This document shows, piece after piece, positions 28,283 to 36,928 of a stretch of 64,000 nucleotides of DNA. A program made the position numbers and the translations under genes. How positions within the stretch are numbered: the stretch's first letter is position 1; each line of letters begins with the position of its first letter. A model generated the notes under the pieces. That model was given only the letters and a program-made list of their open reading frames with translations, was not told where the DNA came from and searched no databases. Origin of the DNA: CAKMMH01 sp927798255. Its GTDB lineage: Bacteria; Bdellovibrionota_C; UBA2361; CAKMMH01. Location: assembly GCA_034180415.1 (NCBI GenBank), contig JAXFOK010000079.1, positions 14,686 through 78,685 on the forward strand, read 5' to 3'.

Positions 28283-28295
28283 AAGTTGTCAACTT
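28283..28295. promoter_or_regulatory. Dyad AAGTTGTCAACTT upstream of the 99-residue gene
   Basis: Perfect 6-1-6 inverted repeat 42 bases before the ATG, in a short gap. It may be an operator; there is no other support. Confidence 0.3.
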
Positions 28296-28336
28296 ACGGT
28301 TTTTTTTAATTTTAGAATTTAAAAAAGGTATTAGGC

Positions 28337-28636
28337 ATGAAAGACAACGATAAAAAGTATGTCGTTAATGTCACAGACAATGGAACCGTGACAATTACTT
28401 GGTTCTTTGAACTTCAAGAAACCCAAATTATTGAGTTAAAACAACAACTCAACAGAAGTGCGGCCACCAAGAAAAGGTGGAAAGTTGAAGTAATCAAGGA
28501 CGGGGTTCCACGAACTGTGGCGACGACATGTTATCCGCCTCCCACTTACATACAACTTTTATGTGGGAGCGAAAAGAACAGCGAAATAGCTCGGATTATT
28601 CAAGTAGCTGAACAAATCGCTATTAACGCTCAATAA
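28337..28636 (+). CDS. Small protein of unknown function
   Basis: 99 residues, soluble, no known domain. The start has a good ribosome-binding sequence (AAAAAAGGT). Residues include VNVTDNGTVTITWFFELQ near the start and a Pro-rich CYPPPTYIQLLCG segment at about 65-77. The codons contain more G and C than those of the neighbours, which may reflect transfer. A terminator closes it. Confidence 0.5.
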   Translation: MKDNDKKYVVNVTDNGTVTITWFFELQETQIIELKQQLNRSAATKKRWKVEVIKDGVPRTVATTCYPPPTYIQLLCGSEKNSEIARIIQVAEQIAINAQ

Positions 28637-28641
28637 TCGAC

Positions 28642-28677
28642 AAAAGGCGCAACTAAGTTTTTAGTTACGCCTTTTTT
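28642..28677. terminator. Terminator between the 99-residue gene and fabG
   Basis: Stem AAAAGGCG(C/T)AACTAA with loop GTTT and one mismatch, ending in T6 on the plus strand. It serves the plus-strand gene and probably also fabG from the other side. Confidence 0.85.
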
Positions 28678-28717
28678 ATTATCAAATAAAGCTATCTATT
28701 TTCAGCATCAGCCGTTT

Positions 28718-29467
28718 TTATATGCACAAACCACCACTAACACTCAAAACTTGTCCAGTTATATAACCAGCACTTGGTTTTGCAAAAAAGCTAACAGCAT
28801 TAGCTACTTCGTTTGGTTTAGCAAATCTTTTTAATGGAATATTATTTAGGCAAGATTCTTTAACTTTATCGTTAAGTTCATTTGTCATATCGGTTTCAAT
28901 AAAACCTGGGGTTACGACATTTACCGTAATATTTTTACTTGCGAGTTCTCTTGCTAAAGTTTTTGAAAATCCTATAAGTCCTGCTTTTGATGCCGAGTAA
29001 GCACTTTGTCCAATATTTCCCATCTGACCTACAATTGAACTAATATTTACGATACGACCATATTTTGATTTAAGCATAACTTTTGAAACTGCACGTGATA
29101 CATAGAAAGCACCTGTTAAATTAACGTCCATTGTGCTTTGCCAATCTTCATCTTTTGCACGAATTATTAAATCATCTCTTGAGATACCAGCGTTATTAAC
29201 CAAGATATCAATCTTTCCTTGTTCATCTTTGATTTGATTTATAGCATTTTCAACAGCGTCTTTATCTTGAACTTTAAAACCAATTGCTTTTGCATTTCCG
29301 CCGTTTGCCTTTATTTCTTCTACTACTTTATTTGCGGCATCTGCGTTTGATGAATAATTTACATAAACAAAAGCACCTTCTTTTGCAAGATTAAGAGCAA
29401 TTGCTTTTCCAATTCCACGTGATGCTCCTGTTACCAATGCCACTTGTGATTCTAAACTATTACCCAT
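28718..29467 (-). CDS. fabG: 3-oxoacyl-ACP reductase
   Basis: 249 residues, short-chain dehydrogenase. It has the NADPH loop TGASRGIG (13-20), NNAG (91-94) and the catalytic set Ser143/144, Tyr157 and Lys161 in SAYSASKAG. It reduces 3-oxoacyl-ACP in fatty acid elongation. It starts inside the end of plsX (8-base overlap). acpP does not follow, unlike in many bacteria; a terminator comes next. Confidence 0.95.
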   Translation of the reverse strand: MGNSLESQVALVTGASRGIGKAIALNLAKEGAFVYVNYSSNADAANKVVEEIKANGGNAKAIGFKVQDKDAVENAINQIKDEQGKIDILVNNAGISRDDLIIRAKDEDWQSTMDVNLTGAFYVSRAVSKVMLKSKYGRIVNISSIVGQMGNIGQSAYSASKAGLIGFSKTLARELASKNITVNVVTPGFIETDMTNELNDKVKESCLNNIPLKRFAKPNEVANAVSFFAKPSAGYITGQVLSVSGGLCI

Positions 29468-30587
29468 TTTCTTTCTCCTTATTATTTCGTTTTTTTCTTA
29501 AATCGTTTTCTATTTCTTTCCACATGTTAGCTTCTAAATTTGCATTAGAATCGAAATCGACTTCTAGGAGTGCTTCTTTAATCATATCTGTAATATTACC
29601 TTCAACAAAATCGCTTGTTGATTTTAGACCATAATAGAAAGCATCTTCTTTTGATGAACCATGTAGCACCATAGCAGGATAATTTAATCCAAGAAGTGGT
29701 GCGCTTGCATTTTCTGGAGTACTTAACTTTTCTTTAAAGATTGATTTAATAACTGGCTTTGCTAAAAATAAACCAAATGAACCTAGAATACTTTTCTTTA
29801 CAGATTTTTTTAACAAATCAAAAATAAAGGTTACCATTCCTTCCATCGTTTTTAGGACAACATTTCCAACAAATCCATCGCATACAACAACATCTGCGAT
29901 ATCTCGCATGATTCCACGACCTTCGACGTAACCGATAAAATTAAGATCTTTTTTCTTACTTAAGTATAGTGCAGCGCCTCTTATAATTTCCGTCCCTTTA
30001 CAAAGCTCTTCTCCATTTGATAAAAGTGCAACTCGCGGGCTTTCTTTTTTATATTCATTTTCGTACGCAACGCTTGCAAATACGCTTCCCATAAGAGCAA
30101 ATGTAATTAACTGATTCTTATTACAATCAACATTTGCTCCACTATCAAGTAGTATCAATGGAGACTTATCTATTCTTGGAATTCTCGAAGCAATTGCAGG
30201 ACGTTGAATCCCTGGAAGTGTTCCACACACTGCGATTCCCGCAGCCATCAAGGCCCCCGTATTTCCTGGCCCCATTACACCAAATGCGCGCCCCTCTTTT
30301 ACAACTTCAAACGCAACTCTTATTGATGCTTTTCTTTTCCCTCTTATTGCAAGAGACGGACTCTCTTCCATTGTGATAACATCTGGAGCGTGTTGAACTT
30401 CAATAAGGCTACTAGGTTCCTCACCTAAATTTTTTAATGTGCTTAAAATCTCTTCTTCATTACCAACTAATATAACAGGAATATTAAAATCTTTAGCAGC
30501 TTTTACAGTACCTTTTATAGCAACAGAACTTCCAAAATCTCCACCCATCACATCGACAGCAATTCTTTTTCGTTCCACAAAAAACAC
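29460..30587 (-). CDS. plsX: Phosphate acyltransferase PlsX
   Basis: 375 residues. It makes acyl-phosphate from acyl-ACP for phospholipid synthesis. The opening IAVDVMGGDFGSSVAIKG (about 9-26), ALLSNGEELCKGTE (around 208-221) and FVGNVVLKTMEG are family patterns. About 115 bases separate it from rpmF; the two are linked in most bacteria. fabH and fabD, often next, are absent and fabG follows directly. Confidence 0.95.
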   Translation of the reverse strand: MFFVERKRIAVDVMGGDFGSSVAIKGTVKAAKDFNIPVILVGNEEEILSTLKNLGEEPSSLIEVQHAPDVITMEESPSLAIRGKRKASIRVAFEVVKEGRAFGVMGPGNTGALMAAGIAVCGTLPGIQRPAIASRIPRIDKSPLILLDSGANVDCNKNQLITFALMGSVFASVAYENEYKKESPRVALLSNGEELCKGTEIIRGAALYLSKKKDLNFIGYVEGRGIMRDIADVVVCDGFVGNVVLKTMEGMVTFIFDLLKKSVKKSILGSFGLFLAKPVIKSIFKEKLSTPENASAPLLGLNYPAMVLHGSSKEDAFYYGLKSTSDFVEGNITDMIKEALLEVDFDSNANLEANMWKEIENDLRKKRNNKEKENG

Positions 30588-30702
30588 TCCTAAAAAATTA
30601 ATTGATAACTTAACCTTAATATATTTTTAAACTAGCAAGAAAGCTTCATAAGTATAAGAAAAATAAAAAGCGATACTAACTAGATAATAATTTTTAAAAA
30701 TA

Positions 30703-30909
30703 TTATTCTTCGTTAGAGTTATTTTCTGTTTCTTGAGCTATTTCTTTAACTTGTCTTCCTCTATATTGTCCGCAACTTGAGCAAACTCTATGAGGACGCA
30801 TAGGAGAGTCGCAATTTGGGCAAGTAATAGTATTAACAACTGTTAAAGCATCATGAGAACGACGCATATTTCTTTTTGATTTTGATGTTTTCTTCTTAGG
30901 AACTGGCAT
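30703..30909 (-). CDS. rpmF: 50S ribosomal protein L32
   Basis: 68 residues, starting MPVPKKKTSKSKRNMRRSHD, the usual L32 start. Zinc-ribbon Cys30, Cys33, Cys43 and Cys46 (CPNC, CSSC) are intact. AGAGGTG precedes the ATG. yceD (DUF177), often upstream, is missing. Confidence 0.97.
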   Translation of the reverse strand: MPVPKKKTSKSKRNMRRSHDALTVVNTITCPNCDSPMRPHRVCSSCGQYRGRQVKEIAQETENNSNEE

Positions 30910-31330
30910 ATAACACCTCTAAAATATACTTTAATATACAATAACTAAAATTTTCAAATTTGGGAGTTTTTTATCAAATAAAAAACCTAAACTCCATTTT
31001 TAACTAAATTTTTCTAAACTCTAAAAGGATTCTAACAAAAAACTTAGATCTTTACGCTTAGACATCGTGACATATTAGCACAAAACTCACATAATTCTCA
31101 AGTAAATTTGAAAAGAAACTTAAAAATAAACTAAATACTAAATTTATAAAGCAATTTTTTATTAAGTACACTCGATACATTTTATGCTAGGGTTAATATC
31201 ATTTTAACCCAAAAAAGCTAGCTTTTTATAATTTTAACGCTATAATTAAGGTACATTTAATAAAATTTCCTTTAATTTAAGCAAATTTTAACGTTTTATT
31301 AAGGAATTCTACTTAAAGGGAGCATAAAAA
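30910..31330. promoter_or_regulatory. 420-base divergent intergenic region with two dyads before ssb
   Basis: Lies between divergent rpmF and ssb. GGGTTAA (31190-31196) and TTAACCC (31204-31210) form a 7-bp hairpin. AAAAAGCTAGCTTTTT (31212-31227) is a perfect 16-bp palindrome. TATAAT (31241-31246) follows as a probable -10 of ssb, without a normal -35, and AAAGGGAG is the ssb ribosome-binding site. Nothing gene-like was seen. Confidence 0.5.
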
Positions 31331-31798
31331 ATGGGAGTAAATAAAGTAATATTACTTGGAAGACTTGGACAAGATCCAGATCTAAAATATTCAGCAAGTC
31401 AATATCCAGTTGCAAGATTTTCACTAGCAACTGGCGAAAGAAAAAAAGATTCTGCAAGTGGAAATTGGGTAGAACATACAGAGTGGCATAACATTGTAAC
31501 ATTTGCAAAAACTGCTGAAAATTGTAGTAAGTTTCTAAAAAAAGGAAGTGAAGTTTATATCGAAGGAAAACTTCAAACTCGTAAATGGCAGGACAAAGAA
31601 GGAAAAGACAGATATACTACTGAAATCATTGCAAATACTGTTCAATTTGTTGGTGCAAAAGCTTCAGCTTCATCAAATGCTTCTTATGATGCTGTTCAAG
31701 ATGCAAGTCAAAACAACTATTTAGATTCATTAGCAAGCGCTGATAGTCTAGAAGAGCCTATAAGTGCAACATTTGATGATGACGATATCCCATTTTAA
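31331..31798 (+). CDS. ssb: Single-stranded DNA-binding protein
   Basis: 155 residues. The OB-fold (1 to about 107) opens with VNKVILLGRLGQDPDLKY and includes EWHNIVTFAKTAENCSKFL and GKLQTRKWQDKEGKDRYTTE (about 79-98). A Ser/Ala/Asn linker leads to the acidic tip DDDDIPF, which binds partner proteins such as PriA. It is a single gene with strong upstream dyads. Confidence 0.97.
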   Translation: MGVNKVILLGRLGQDPDLKYSASQYPVARFSLATGERKKDSASGNWVEHTEWHNIVTFAKTAENCSKFLKKGSEVYIEGKLQTRKWQDKEGKDRYTTEIIANTVQFVGAKASASSNASYDAVQDASQNNYLDSLASADSLEEPISATFDDDDIPF

Positions 31799-31888
31799 TG
31801 GGCAGTGAGGTATTAGGCGTTAGGAATCAGATTTCTGGTTTCGGGTTTCCAGGATCTGGTTTCTGAATCCTGATCCCTAGAAATCCAG
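31799..31888. repeat. Dispersed intergenic repeat, copy D
   Basis: Fills the gap between convergent ssb and the MIP18-family gene. Words are GGAATCAGATTTCTGG, CAGGATCTGG and TTTCTGAATCCTGATCCC. Parts are mutually inverted and could fold into hairpins. Confidence 0.6.
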
Positions 31889-31895
31889 CCTCTAA

Positions 31896-32186
31896 CTAAA
31901 ACCCCATGTAATCCTTTAATTCCTGTGAAGGCTCCCAAGGGGGGTCAAAAGTCACATTAATTTCGACATTTTCTACACCCTGAACATTTGACACTGCATC
32001 TTTAACATTTTGAGTCATATATGGAGCCATAGGACACATAGGGGTCGTAAAAGTCATTGTGATTATTACATTAGGTTCATTAATTTCAATATTATAAACA
32101 AGTCCTAAAAAGTAAATATCAAGACCGATATCTGGATCATAAACTGTTTTTAGTGCATTTATAACATCATCTTTTTGTATTGACAT
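31896..32186 (-). CDS. MIP18/SufT-family (DUF59) Fe-S assembly protein
   Basis: 96 residues, the short stand-alone form. It has the conserved YDPDIGLDIYFLGLVY opening and the TTPMCPMAPYM loop with its reactive Cys, plus a VEINVTFDPPW strand. Family members help Fe-S cluster maturation. sufBCD lies about 6 kb away, a plausible partner; the precise role (SufT or PaaD-like) is not decided. Confidence 0.88.
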   Translation of the reverse strand: MSIQKDDVINALKTVYDPDIGLDIYFLGLVYNIEINEPNVIITMTFTTPMCPMAPYMTQNVKDAVSNVQGVENVEINVTFDPPWEPSQELKDYMGF

Positions 32187-32281
32187 CTATTTTCCTTAAT
32201 AAAAATTTTTAAATTTTTCACTATAAAAAATATAACTCTTTATCTTGTAAAACAAGTGCTTTTAAAGTTATTCTATATCTT

Positions 32282-33220
32282 ATGGTTTTAAATAAAAAAA
32301 ATATCTCAATAGTTTTAGGTTGGATTATAACAATCCTAATATTAGTTTATATTGTATCAAAACTTGATTTCTCTCAATTTTTAGAACATTTAAAAAAAGT
32401 TTCTTATTTTGATTTATTTGTGTTAACAATAATTTATCTTATTGGATTTGTTATAAGAGGCGTTAGGACAAAAATTATGCTTCCTTCACTTAATTTTAAA
32501 CAAGCACTTGGTGGAATTTTTCTAGGGTATGCCGCTAATAATGTACTTCCTGCAAGGCTTGGAGAAGTGTTAAGAGCGCAAGTTATAGGAAAACATTCTA
32601 ATATTTCTAGAAGTACAACTCTTTCAAATATATTAGTAGAAAGAATTTTAGATGGAGTCGCAATAGTTATACTTTTATTTTGGGGATCTATGGCTCTTTC
32701 GCTTCCCTCTTGGGCAAATAAATTAAAATATGTGGGACTTGCAATTTTCACAGTAGCAATTTTAGGATTATTTTTAATAAATTTTTTAAATTTAAAATAT
32801 AAGTTTAAATTTCCTAATAATTTCCCTGGAAATTTTTTAAAGAATTTCCTAGAAGGCTTCAGACTCTCTATGAAAACACCAAAGACTTTTATTTATGTAT
32901 TATTTATATCTATTTTTATTTGGACTTTTGAAGCCTTAATATTTTACTACGGACTTGTGATTTTTGATTTACCTAAATCATTTCATTTAGCATGCTTTGT
33001 TTTAGGGACTGTAAATTTAGCAGCACTTGTTCCTAGTAGCCCAGGCGCAGTTGGACTTTTTGAAGGAACAGCTATTAAAACATTAGAAATTTTTGGTGTT
33101 AGCATGCCACTTGCGCTTGCATATTCAAGCGTTGTTCATGCATGCCAACTTATTCCTGTTATTTTTATAGGAATCGGATTTATGAAATATTTTGGCCTTA
33201 AAAGCTTAAAAATTAGTTAA
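32282..33220 (+). CDS. Lysylphosphatidylglycerol-synthase-TM / flippase-like membrane protein
   Basis: 312 residues with about eight membrane helices, UPF0104 type. The signature NNVLPARLGEVLRA (about 86-99) and the late PSSPGAVGLFEGTA block are typical of the lysylphosphatidylglycerol-synthase membrane domain family. Such proteins lack the aminoacyl-transferase domain when this short and are thought to move lipids or polyprenyl-linked sugars. The substrate is unknown. It is followed by manA on the same strand. Confidence 0.85.
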   Translation: MVLNKKNISIVLGWIITILILVYIVSKLDFSQFLEHLKKVSYFDLFVLTIIYLIGFVIRGVRTKIMLPSLNFKQALGGIFLGYAANNVLPARLGEVLRAQVIGKHSNISRSTTLSNILVERILDGVAIVILLFWGSMALSLPSWANKLKYVGLAIFTVAILGLFLINFLNLKYKFKFPNNFPGNFLKNFLEGFRLSMKTPKTFIYVLFISIFIWTFEALIFYYGLVIFDLPKSFHLACFVLGTVNLAALVPSSPGAVGLFEGTAIKTLEIFGVSMPLALAYSSVVHACQLIPVIFIGIGFMKYFGLKSLKIS

Positions 33221-33298
33221 ATTAATACTATAATTGATATAATAAAACTAAATATAAAATAAAAAGCGAAAGATAATTTGAAGTTGTTTAATGATATA

Positions 33299-34477
33299 AT
33301 GAAGAATAGTATAATAAGTTTTACGCCATCATATCAAAATTATCTTTGGGGAAAATTACCTCAAGATTCTCTTGTGTGTCGTTACTTAGATAAACAAGAA
33401 ATTTTAGAAGATGTTCCTTACGCAGAGCTTTGGCTTGGAGCGCATCCTAAAGCCTCTGGGATTATTGACGATTCTTTATCTCTTAATAAACATATAAACG
33501 ATAATGTTGTGTCTTGTCTTGGTGATTCTTTAGAACTTTTTGGTGCAGAGCTTCCATTTTTATTAAAGATATTATCAATAAATCGCCCACTGTCTATCCA
33601 AGCTCATCCTGATAAAGAACTTGCCGAAATTTTACACAGTCAGCGTCCAGATATTTATCCAGATAATAATCATAAGCCTGAAATGGCAGTAGCACTTAGC
33701 ACGCTTGATTTACTTGTTGGGTTTAAAGACCCAAAAGAAATTTTAAGTAATATGGAAGAATATCCAGCTATAAAGATTGCAGCTGATTATGTAGACCCGA
33801 CAAAAGATTTGAAATTATTTTTTAAGAATATAATGGATTACCCCAAACTTGGACTTCCTAGCCTATTTAATTCAATTAAAAGAAAATTGATTTCTAAAGA
33901 TGCATCAAAATTAAAAATTGAAGAACAATATTTTTTAAAAACTTACAAAGAAGATTTCCCTGATGGCGACCATGGACTTTTCGGATTTTTTATTTTGCAA
34001 TTTATTAGACTTCAAAAAGGTGAGGCAATAGAAATTAAAGAAAATACTCCTCATTGTTATCTGTATGGAGATCTTGTGGAATGTATGGCAAATTCTGACA
34101 ATGTTGTAAGAGCAGGACTTACGGGAAAGTATTGTGACGCAGATGTATTAATAAAAATGTTAAACTATGAAAATCAACTTCAAAAATTATTAACTAAAAT
34201 AATTAAAATAGATAATTTAAAGATAACCGAATTTTTAACATCGTATAAAGAATTTAAACTAATAAATATAACAGGCTCATCGATGAATTATGAATTTTGT
34301 ACTCGAAATAAGCCATGCATTATATTTAATCTTGAAGGGGCATTAGAATATTATACTGATAATTTAAAGATAACGACATGTCCTATAACAAAGGCACTTT
34401 TTGTACCCGCATCTACAAGTAATATAAATTTAAAACTAAGCGATGCAAATTTATTTATTGCATCGCCAAATTTTTAA
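33299..34477 (+). CDS. manA: Mannose-6-phosphate isomerase, class I
   Basis: 392 residues from ATG (MKNSIISFTPSYQNYLWG); a TTG start at 33278 would add seven residues, but the family begins close to this point. The zinc/active-site block SIQAHPDKELAEILH (Gln and His ligands) and HKPEMAVAL (Glu ligand) are intact, as is the later ENTPHCYLYGDLVECMANSDNV (His ligand). It interconverts fructose-6-phosphate and mannose-6-phosphate, feeding envelope sugars. It is convergent with the trypsin-like gene (five bases apart). Confidence 0.93.
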   Translation: MKNSIISFTPSYQNYLWGKLPQDSLVCRYLDKQEILEDVPYAELWLGAHPKASGIIDDSLSLNKHINDNVVSCLGDSLELFGAELPFLLKILSINRPLSIQAHPDKELAEILHSQRPDIYPDNNHKPEMAVALSTLDLLVGFKDPKEILSNMEEYPAIKIAADYVDPTKDLKLFFKNIMDYPKLGLPSLFNSIKRKLISKDASKLKIEEQYFLKTYKEDFPDGDHGLFGFFILQFIRLQKGEAIEIKENTPHCYLYGDLVECMANSDNVVRAGLTGKYCDADVLIKMLNYENQLQKLLTKIIKIDNLKITEFLTSYKEFKLINITGSSMNYEFCTRNKPCIIFNLEGALEYYTDNLKITTCPITKALFVPASTSNINLKLSDANLFIASPNF

Positions 34478-34482
34478 AATTT

Positions 34483-35412
34483 TTACATTGTACTAATACT
34501 TGCATACCTCTTGATAAAAGAAAGATTTTCACTTCTTGATAACAATGGGAAGAATGTATAATCTCCATCTTTACATTCTAACGTACCAGTACCAAATGAA
34601 GTAATCGCAGCAATAGCAGCAACACCTTTAACTTTCACCACCGCAGGTCCCCCTGAGTCACCATAACAAGCATTTGTCTTTGTCGTATCGTATCCTGCGA
34701 CTAACCATATAGGTGTATTATGTGACACCTTCATATATGCTGCCTTTAATGTTCCCGAAGCTTCATTTTCATCACGACCATAACCATATGTCATTATTGT
34801 TAAACCAGCTTCAGGGACTTTACTAGTAAGGATAGCAACTGGTGCGATATTAGAAACATTATTTTTTAATTTAACAATAGCAACATCTAGTCCCTCATCT
34901 ACATTAAAATTATCTTGTACGTAATATTCAGAGGTATCAAGTTCTTGACCACCAGAAACGACAACTACTTTTGTAATAAATTCACCATACTTTAAATCTT
35001 TAAAACAATGACCTGCTGTAAGCACTGCCTTTGAATCAATTAATGTCCCAGAACAAAGATATATATCATTTTGATTTGTATGTATTAAAACTTTCATTAC
35101 AGGACTTCCAGTAGATGAACATGCAACACCATTTATAATTTTTGTAGATTTATTCTTTATAGCTCCGCAAATATCCTTGCTAGTATCATCATCGTCGTCA
35201 TTATCATCATCATCGGGGTCATCGGGATCATCACCTTGTCCACCACCACCAGTTCCACCACTAGGTAAGTTGTTAGGTGGAATAACGTTATAACTTGTAT
35301 CATCAAAAAATCCACTTTGATCAAATTGATTTCCCGAACTATTTCCATTACATGATGAAACTATAAAAGCAATTATTACAAATAAAATTATTCCAAAAAT
35401 TTTTATCTTCAT
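34483..35412 (-). CDS. Trypsin-like serine protease lipoprotein
   Basis: 309 residues. A signal ends at lipobox Cys21 (VSSC). A Gly-then-Asp-rich linker (about 52-77, with DDPDDPDDDD) separates the anchor from an S1 protease domain starting at IINGVACSS. The catalytic triad is visible: His135 in TAGHC, Asp176 in DVAIVKL and Ser253 in GDSGGP. Cys120/Cys136 form the usual disulfide. It acts outside the inner membrane; the substrate is unknown. Such proteases are common in predatory and deltaproteobacterial lineages. Confidence 0.9.
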   Translation of the reverse strand: MKIKIFGIILFVIIAFIVSSCNGNSSGNQFDQSGFFDDTSYNVIPPNNLPSGGTGGGGQGDDPDDPDDDDNDDDDDTSKDICGAIKNKSTKIINGVACSSTGSPVMKVLIHTNQNDIYLCSGTLIDSKAVLTAGHCFKDLKYGEFITKVVVVSGGQELDTSEYYVQDNFNVDEGLDVAIVKLKNNVSNIAPVAILTSKVPEAGLTIMTYGYGRDENEASGTLKAAYMKVSHNTPIWLVAGYDTTKTNACYGDSGGPAVVKVKGVAAIAAITSFGTGTLECKDGDYTFFPLLSRSENLSFIKRYASISTM

Positions 35413-35533
35413 TTTAATATTCCTTCTTTTTATCCAGTAAGCACCTAATTTATTTGATGATACAATATTTCTAGAAGATTTAAATTTTTAATGAGTAATT
35501 TTTACTACAGAAAATCAAGTAGTTATAATACTA

Positions 35534-35580
35534 AAATAGGGCAAGAAAAAAGAAATGTTCTTTTTTACCTCGCCCTATTT
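35534..35580. terminator. Terminator after the M42 peptidase gene
   Basis: Stem AAATAGGGC(A/G)AG ... with matching arm ending CGCCCTATTT and poly-U/A flanks. It lies 25 bases after the M42 stop. Confidence 0.8.
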
Positions 35581-35605
35581 AAAAATTGAATTCATTAAAA
35601 TATTT

Positions 35606-36679
35606 TTATCTAACTACAAAATCACTTTTAGAAGTTAGAGTCTTAACAAACTCTGCAATCCATTTTGAAATTGTCTCTAAGTCTTTTAAATGACAAACTT
35701 CAACTTGAGTGTGCATGTATCTATTAGGAACACTAATACTTGCTGAAGCTATTCCACTTCTTGAAACTTGCATAGCACGCGTATCATTTCCCATAACATT
35801 AGGAGCAATATCCTTTTGATAAGGGATTTTATACTTATTTGCAGTTTGTAAAAGCTTTTCATATAAAACTGGATTACAAAGTGCGCCTTTAGCAATGGCG
35901 CCACCCTTTCCAAGCTCAATTTGAGGAATTTTCTTTTCGTTATATCCTGGATTATCAGTAGAAAAAGTAACATCAACACATATTCCAACAAATGGATCTA
36001 TTCCAAAAGCAGAAGTTTGTGCGCCTCTTGTCCCGATTTCTTCTTGAACTGTACTTACTGCACAAAGTCCAACTTTCAAATTTGATTTAGCACATAACCT
36101 TAAAGCTTCCATTACACAGAACACACCAACTTTATCGTCAAGCGCTGGGCTAGAAATATATCCATTCTTAAGCTCAGTAACCCCTAATCTATATGTAACA
36201 TAGTCACCTATTTCTACGAATTTTTCAGCATCTTTTTGGTTCTTTGCACCAATATCGATAAAACAATCTGCGATATCCACTTTCATAGCTTTTCTTTCTT
36301 CTGCTTTTTGCTTGTGAATTGGTTTTCGCCCAAAGACTCCTTGAACTTCACCCTTTTTACCATAAATTGTTACGTAAGCTCCTGGAGCTACACTTGCATC
36401 AATTCCACCAACAGAAGTTACATAAATAAAGCCATCAGGTGAAATATAACTTACCATAAATCCTATTTGGTCACAGTGCCCGGCAAGCATTACCTTTTTT
36501 TCAGCATTTGGATTAAGTGTACAAATTAAATTACCATTAACATCACTTTCTATAGTATCTGCGTATTTTTCCATTCTCTTTCTTACTACGCGTTGCACAG
36601 GTGCTTCATTTCCTGTAGGAGAAGGAGTATTCAAAATTTCAAATAAAAAATCTTTAGATTCTTGTTCCATGTTCTTCAA
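35606..36679 (-). CDS. M42-family (glutamyl) aminopeptidase
   Basis: 357 residues, metal-dependent. It has His68 and Asp70 in MLAGHCDQIGF, an Asp-Asp pair in SPALDDKVGV (about 176-185) and the metal/catalytic Glu pair in VQEEIGTRGA (about 211-220). M42 enzymes (PepA/YsdC/FrvX type) are cytoplasmic dodecamers trimming peptides. The gene stands alone, followed by a hairpin terminator. Confidence 0.92.
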   Translation of the reverse strand: MKNMEQESKDFLFEILNTPSPTGNEAPVQRVVRKRMEKYADTIESDVNGNLICTLNPNAEKKVMLAGHCDQIGFMVSYISPDGFIYVTSVGGIDASVAPGAYVTIYGKKGEVQGVFGRKPIHKQKAEERKAMKVDIADCFIDIGAKNQKDAEKFVEIGDYVTYRLGVTELKNGYISSPALDDKVGVFCVMEALRLCAKSNLKVGLCAVSTVQEEIGTRGAQTSAFGIDPFVGICVDVTFSTDNPGYNEKKIPQIELGKGGAIAKGALCNPVLYEKLLQTANKYKIPYQKDIAPNVMGNDTRAMQVSRSGIASASISVPNRYMHTQVEVCHLKDLETISKWIAEFVKTLTSKSDFVVR

Positions 36680-36784
36680 ACCTCAATAAAAATTAATAAA
36701 AAACTACTCTAACTATATGATACAAAAAATATAAAAAAGTATCAGTAAAAAAATTTAAATATTTAACAGATTTTCTTCTAATGT

Positions 36785-36870
36785 TAGAGTTAATCAGCAG
36801 TCAGCAAATCCGCTACTAGGTACCCGAAACCTACTTTCCTGTTTCCAGCCATCTAAAACCTGAAACTACA
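36785..36870. repeat. Dispersed intergenic repeat, copy E
   Basis: Lies between the 3' end of the membrane protein gene and the 5' end of the M42 gene, so this copy is not in a convergent gap. Words: CAGCAGTCAGC, ACCCGAAACC, TTTCCAGCC and CCTGAAACTACAGCGG. Confidence 0.55.
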
Positions 36871-36928
36871 GCGGTTTTCCAAATTTCTACGACCATTAAT
36901 AACTTATTATACCGTTACCTCTGTTAGC

